Part shown: piece by piece, positions 6,498 to 9,414 of the stretch
Layout of the letters: each line of letters begins with the position of its first letter
Numbering within the stretch: position 1 is the first letter of the stretch
DNA from: JAKVAV01 sp964635965
GTDB taxonomy: Bacteria; Bacteroidota; Bacteroidia; Flavobacteriales_D; Cryomorphaceae
Assembly (NCBI GenBank): GCA_964635965.1
Contig: CAZWQX010000149.1
Location: forward strand, 1-9,414
DNA length: 9,414 nt
Direction of reading: 5' to 3'
Program-made: the position numbers and the translations under genes
Notes under the pieces: model-generated
What the model was told of the DNA's origin: nothing
Seen by the model: only the letters and a program-made list of their open reading frames with translations
The model's database searches: none

Positions 6498-7490
6498 ATG
6501 GCTAAGATAGGGAATATAGAATTGGGTAACTTCCCATTATTACTCGCTCCGATGGAGGACGTGAGTGATCCTCCCTTTCGCGCACTTTGCAAAAAGCATG
6601 GTGCGGACTTGATGTATACGGAGTTCATCAGCTCTGAAGGATTGATACGGGATGCGGCTAAAAGCTTGCAAAAACTAGATATCTACGAATATGAAAGACC
6701 CATAGGTATCCAAATATTTGGAAGTGAGTTTGAACCTATGATGGAATCGGCTCGAATTGTGGAGCAAACCGAACCCGATATTCTAGACATCAACTATGGC
6801 TGCCCCGTAAAAAAAGTTGCTTGTAAAGGAGCCGGCGCGGGAATTCTACAAGATATTCCTAAAATGGTTAAGCTCACAGAGGCTGTGGTGAAATCTACCT
6901 CCTTGCCGGTAACGGTTAAAACCAGACTTGGCTGGAGTGAGGATACCAAATACATCGTAGAAGTAGCCGAAAGGCTTCAAGATGTGGGAATTGAGGCCAT
7001 AAGCATTCACGGCCGAACACGCCAACAGATGTATAAGGGAGAAGCAGATTGGAGTTTGATTTCCGAAGTCAAGAATAATCCTCGTATGCACATTCCCGTT
7101 TTTGGAAACGGTGATATTGATACGCCTCAGAAAGCTCTGGAATACAAAAACAGATTTGGTGTTGACGGAGTGATGATAGGAAGGGCGAGTATCGGTTATC
7201 CTTGGATATTCAATGAGATTAAGCACTTCCTGAAAACAGGTGAACTTCTTCCACCACCTCAACTAAGTGAACGTGTTGATGCTGCACTAGAGCATTTTGA
7301 GATGGGTCTCAAATGGAAAGGTGAGAAGCTTGGGGTGGTTGAAATGCGTCGGCATTATGGAAATTATTTCAGGGGAATTCACGGTTTCAAGGATCACCGA
7401 ATAAAACTGGTGACCGAAGATGATCCTAATGGAGTAAGGGACTTATTATTTGAAGTGAAAGAAAAATATGGTCACTTTGAATTTGCTTAA
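6498..7490 (+). CDS. dusB: tRNA-dihydrouridine synthase, DusB type
   Basis: A 330-residue FMN-dependent enzyme that reduces uridines in the tRNA D loop to dihydrouridine. The TIM-barrel landmarks are all present: LLAPMEDVSDPPFR (15-28, FMN binding), MYTEFISSEGL (39-49), DINYGCPVKKV (97-107) with the catalytic Cys102, VKTRLGW with Lys141, SIHGRTRQQMYKGEADW (169-185), VFGNGDI (201-207) and MIGRASIGYPWIF (226-238, phosphate binding). The helical C-terminal tRNA-binding domain (about 250-330) includes EMRRHYGNYFRGIHG. Length is normal for the family. The DusB label, rather than DusA or DusC, rests on the pattern of these motifs and on Bacteroidota usually having this type. It appears monocistronic and its stop overlaps that of the converging permease gene. 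Confidence 0.94.
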   Translation: MAKIGNIELGNFPLLLAPMEDVSDPPFRALCKKHGADLMYTEFISSEGLIRDAAKSLQKLDIYEYERPIGIQIFGSEFEPMMESARIVEQTEPDILDINYGCPVKKVACKGAGAGILQDIPKMVKLTEAVVKSTSLPVTVKTRLGWSEDTKYIVEVAERLQDVGIEAISIHGRTRQQMYKGEADWSLISEVKNNPRMHIPVFGNGDIDTPQKALEYKNRFGVDGVMIGRASIGYPWIFNEIKHFLKTGELLPPPQLSERVDAALEHFEMGLKWKGEKLGVVEMRRHYGNYFRGIHGFKDHRIKLVTEDDPNGVRDLLFEVKEKYGHFEFA

Positions 7491-8701
7491 AGAGCCGAAT
7501 ACTTCCTGGTGAAAATTCTGACAGGTGCGATGCTGGATAGCAATCCGCAAAAAACCACCAATCCAAAAATCGCGGCAAAATCTGCCAATTCCATTTTGAC
7601 AGGATAATACTCAACGAGGCCTCCTTCTAATCTTATAAGACCGTAATTGGCTTGGAGAAAAACAAAAACGAGACCCAATAACAGTCCTATTGTTGCCCCG
7701 ATTGCATTAATCATTGCGCCTTCAATGAAAAAGACTCGACGCACATCCTCTAAAGTGGCTCCCATACCGGTCAAAACACCGATATCGTGTCTTTTTTCAT
7801 TGATCAAAAGTGTAAGGGCCGCAATTATATTAAATGTTGCAATGAGCATGATAAAGGCCATGATCAAAAAGGTAGCCCACTTTTCCGTCTTATTTGATTT
7901 ATAAACGAGCTCATTTTTCTCCAGCCTACTCCTCACACGAAACTTATCCCCTACTATATTTTGGATTTGTTTCTGGACAGTTTCGAGATCATAACCCTCT
8001 TTAACCCGTATATCAAGGGTAGAGTACTCATCGCGATAATCCAAAAGTGATGCGGCGAAATCAATGGGTACGATCACGTAGTCAGAATCAAAATCAATAT
8101 TGATGGAGAATATTCCTGCTACGGGAATGTTCTTCTTGTTTAATGCCTCGTTCATATTTCGGCGAAGGTTTTTACCCCTCAAAACAGCCGATAAGCGAAG
8201 AGGATTAAAGACCTGCTCGAACAAGCGTAAATCCAAATCATATTTAACCCCTATACCAATTAGCGCGGCAGGACTTCCGTCCAAAGAATTCGTCGCCACC
8301 CCACTTATTGTCATGCTGTCTAATCCCGATCGCTCAACAAAACCCTCATCTACCCCCTTGAGAATGACTATACGATTATTGTCTTCGTAGTTCGCAAAAA
8401 CCCTTTCTTCGATTGCAAAAGAACAATCGGTAATGCCCTCAACCTCTTCAATAAACATGCAATTCATAGAGTCAGAAGTAAACACCTTATCATTCAAGGG
8501 TAAAATTGTGAGGTCCGCGTCGAAAAATCCATAACGGTTATCAATCAACTCTTCAATACCGTTAAAAGCGGAAAGAATCACAACCATTGCCATGGTGACT
8601 ATGGCAACAACCAACATAGATATCAAACTCATTACCGTAATGATGGAAAGCGATTTCTTCGAAAAGAGATATCGCCTGGCAATGAAATAACTGAGGTTCA
8701 T
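7487..8701 (-). CDS. FtsX/LolC-LolE type ABC transporter permease
   Basis: A 404-residue inner-membrane protein with the layout of LolC and LolE: a short N-terminus (MNLSYFIARRYLF), first helix near 20-44, a large periplasmic MacB-like domain (about 45-275), then helices near 277-300, 327-350 and 372-392. NEKRHDIGVLTGMGAT (301-316) is the cytoplasmic coupling region that contacts the ATPase. The length matches E. coli LolC and LolE (about 400-414). By family it extracts lipoproteins from the inner membrane for delivery to the outer membrane. No ATPase (LolD) gene is in the window, so it would have to be encoded elsewhere, and which of LolC or LolE it resembles more cannot be settled by eye. 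It starts 3 bases after the rbfA stop and is surely co-transcribed with it. Confidence 0.9.
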   Translation of the reverse strand: MNLSYFIARRYLFSKKSLSIITVMSLISMLVVAIVTMAMVVILSAFNGIEELIDNRYGFFDADLTILPLNDKVFTSDSMNCMFIEEVEGITDCSFAIEERVFANYEDNNRIVILKGVDEGFVERSGLDSMTISGVATNSLDGSPAALIGIGVKYDLDLRLFEQVFNPLRLSAVLRGKNLRRNMNEALNKKNIPVAGIFSINIDFDSDYVIVPIDFAASLLDYRDEYSTLDIRVKEGYDLETVQKQIQNIVGDKFRVRSRLEKNELVYKSNKTEKWATFLIMAFIMLIATFNIIAALTLLINEKRHDIGVLTGMGATLEDVRRVFFIEGAMINAIGATIGLLLGLVFVFLQANYGLIRLEGGLVEYYPVKMELADFAAIFGLVVFCGLLSSIAPVRIFTRKYSAL

Positions 8702-8704
8702 CGC

Positions 8705-9049
8705 TTAGTCCTTGAGGAGATTATCGATGCTCTCCGCATAGTCAAGACTGTCGTCGAGGAAGAAGATTAATTCGGGAACACTTCGAACGTGCTTGCCAAT
8801 TTTCTTTCCCAACAATCCGCGAATACCCGAAGCTCTTGATCTTACAAATCCGAGGAATTCATCTTTATTAATCCCGCCAGGGGCAAAAAAACTAAGGTAG
8901 ACCTTGGCCACCCCCAAATCAGGGCTCATTCGAACAACAGTAACGCTGATCATGGCACCGGAAAACATATCTTTTGCATGCTGCTGGAAAATGATCGCCA
9001 ACTCTTTAGCTATGAGTTTACCAACTTTCTCCTGTCGTATTCCCGCCAT
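8705..9049 (-). CDS. rbfA: Ribosome-binding factor A
   Basis: A 114-residue protein of normal RbfA size. RbfA binds the immature 30S subunit near helix 1 of 16S rRNA during late assembly and cold adaptation. The single KH-like domain is recognisable: start MAGIRQEKVGKLIAKELAIIF, central strand VAKVYLSFF (47-55), the A-x-G kink in ASGIRGLLGKKIGKHVR (73-89), and the closing motif VPELIFFLDDSLDYAESIDNLL (91-112), the family's best-kept segment. ATG 9049 is the natural start, since the family's first helix follows at once. First gene of a two-gene unit with the ABC permease, which is a common Bacteroidota neighbourhood. Whatever lay upstream of it is replaced here by the unusual right-edge sequence. 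Confidence 0.95.
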   Translation of the reverse strand: MAGIRQEKVGKLIAKELAIIFQQHAKDMFSGAMISVTVVRMSPDLGVAKVYLSFFAPGGINKDEFLGFVRSRASGIRGLLGKKIGKHVRSVPELIFFLDDSLDYAESIDNLLKD

Positions 9050-9180
9050 CGTTTATTTTTAATAAAGCTCAGTATGCAGCATCACTCTCTTCTCCTTCTT
9101 CTTTTCTTCGTAACATACGTATATTCATGTATTCTTTCAATATGCTCTGATTATTTTTGTCTGTGTTTCTGTTTTTGGTT

Positions 9181-9212
9181 TATATATCTATATATCTATA
9201 TATATATGTATA
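9181..9212. repeat. TA-rich dinucleotide microsatellite
   Basis: Repeated TATATATC units pass into uninterrupted (TA)n and then TGTATA, followed by a T run. Interrupted dinucleotide tracts of this kind are ordinary in eukaryotic genomes and rare in bacterial ones. Confidence 0.8.
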
Positions 9213-9279
9213 TTTTTTCTTCTTCGTGAGAAGGGAGAAATTGAGAAGTATTGATATTATTGCATATCGTTTTTTGGGG

Positions 9280-9414
9280 GGGGGAGGGAGCAGAAATTAT
9301 TTTGTTTTTCTTCCATAACCCTGTTTTGTCTAAATAAATAAATGAAACAAAGAAACATTAGGGGGGCGGAAACGAAACTATTTTGTTTGTCTTCCATAAC
9401 CCTGTTTTGTCAAA
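9280..9414. repeat. Tandem repeat of 81-base period, 1.7 copies, truncated at window end
   Basis: Bases 9280-9333 align without gaps to 9361-9414 with 8 mismatches in 54 (about 85 percent). The best-kept part is 33 bases (9298-9330 against 9379-9411) with a single mismatch; it includes CTTCCATAACCCTGTTTTGT. Each copy begins with a G run and the spacer in copy one holds (TAAA)3. The second copy is cut by the window edge, so the true copy number is unknown. Confidence 0.85.

Larger units (their letters stand above)
9050..9414. other. Gene-free right edge with simple-sequence, eukaryote-like character
   Basis: These 365 bases hold no credible gene. An AT inverted repeat TTTATT-TTT-AATAAA (9052-9066) sits directly upstream of rbfA. 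Then come a 25-base pure pyrimidine tract (9085-9109), a TA-rich microsatellite (about 9181-9212), nine consecutive G (9276-9284), (TAAA)3 (9331-9343) and an 81-base-period repeat. Such a density of simple repeats occurs nowhere else in the window. It suggests host or other eukaryotic DNA joined in assembly, or a low-quality contig end. I see no promoter for rbfA that matches the Bacteroidota consensus here. Confidence 0.6.

Noticed and set aside
6846..7262. 138-codon minus-strand open frame opposite dusB
   Set aside because: The composition resembles no family, and it lies wholly inside the motif-rich dusB gene on the other strand; it is a shadow frame.
8978..9229. 83-codon plus-strand frame running from rbfA into the right edge
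   Set aside because: It begins antisense to rbfA and ends in translated TA microsatellite (YIYIYMYIF); low complexity, not a gene.
9276..9414. Possible CRISPR or phage attachment repeats at the right edge
   Set aside because: Only two imperfect copies at an 81-base period with G runs and TAAA repeats. There is no spacer-repeat regularity, no cas genes and no integrase nearby; minisatellite fits better.

Overview
The window reads as a stretch of a Bacteroidota chromosome, probably Flavobacteriales-like. The evidence is the type I asparaginase placed beside an ExbB/ExbD cluster, a tRNA gene without an encoded CCA, weak Shine-Dalgarno sequences, and two good matches to the Bacteroidota -7 box TAnnTTTG lying 13-14 bases before start codons. 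The placement rests on protein character and gene order read by eye; no database search was possible.

Left part (1-2659): a divergent pair separated by 59 bases. On the minus strand is a family 9 (heptosyltransferase-like) glycosyltransferase with a TTG start whose C-terminus runs off the left edge. On the plus strand is tatD (GTG start), translationally overlapped by ansA, a cytoplasmic type I asparaginase.

Centre (2660-5478): a tRNA-Ser(GGA), then a tight plus-strand operon: an ExbB/TolQ proton-channel subunit with a signal peptide and a highly acidic periplasmic arm, an unrecognised four-helix membrane protein, and two different ExbD subunits. A strong bidirectional hairpin terminator closes it. 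The cluster should build an inner-membrane, proton-motive-force-driven motor that energises an outer-membrane process. There is no TonB gene in the window, so the partner is unknown.

Right part (5477-9049): a minus-strand CPBP-family (Rce1-like) membrane protease homologue, a plus-strand dusB (tRNA dihydrouridine synthase) with a recognisable promoter, and a minus-strand operon of rbfA followed by an FtsX/LolC-E type ABC permease. The stop codons of dusB and the permease overlap within a TTAA.

Right edge (about 9050-9414): 365 bases with no credible gene and a character unlike the rest: a 25-base pyrimidine tract, a TA-rich microsatellite, a run of nine G, a (TAAA)3 run, and an 81-base-period tandem repeat cut by the window end. 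It looks like eukaryotic or artefactual sequence joined to the bacterial contig, or a very unusual intergenic region. Apart from that edge and the unrecognised membrane protein in the exb operon, the window is mostly ordinary housekeeping chromosome. I did not find a convincing new defence, mobile or biosynthetic system.
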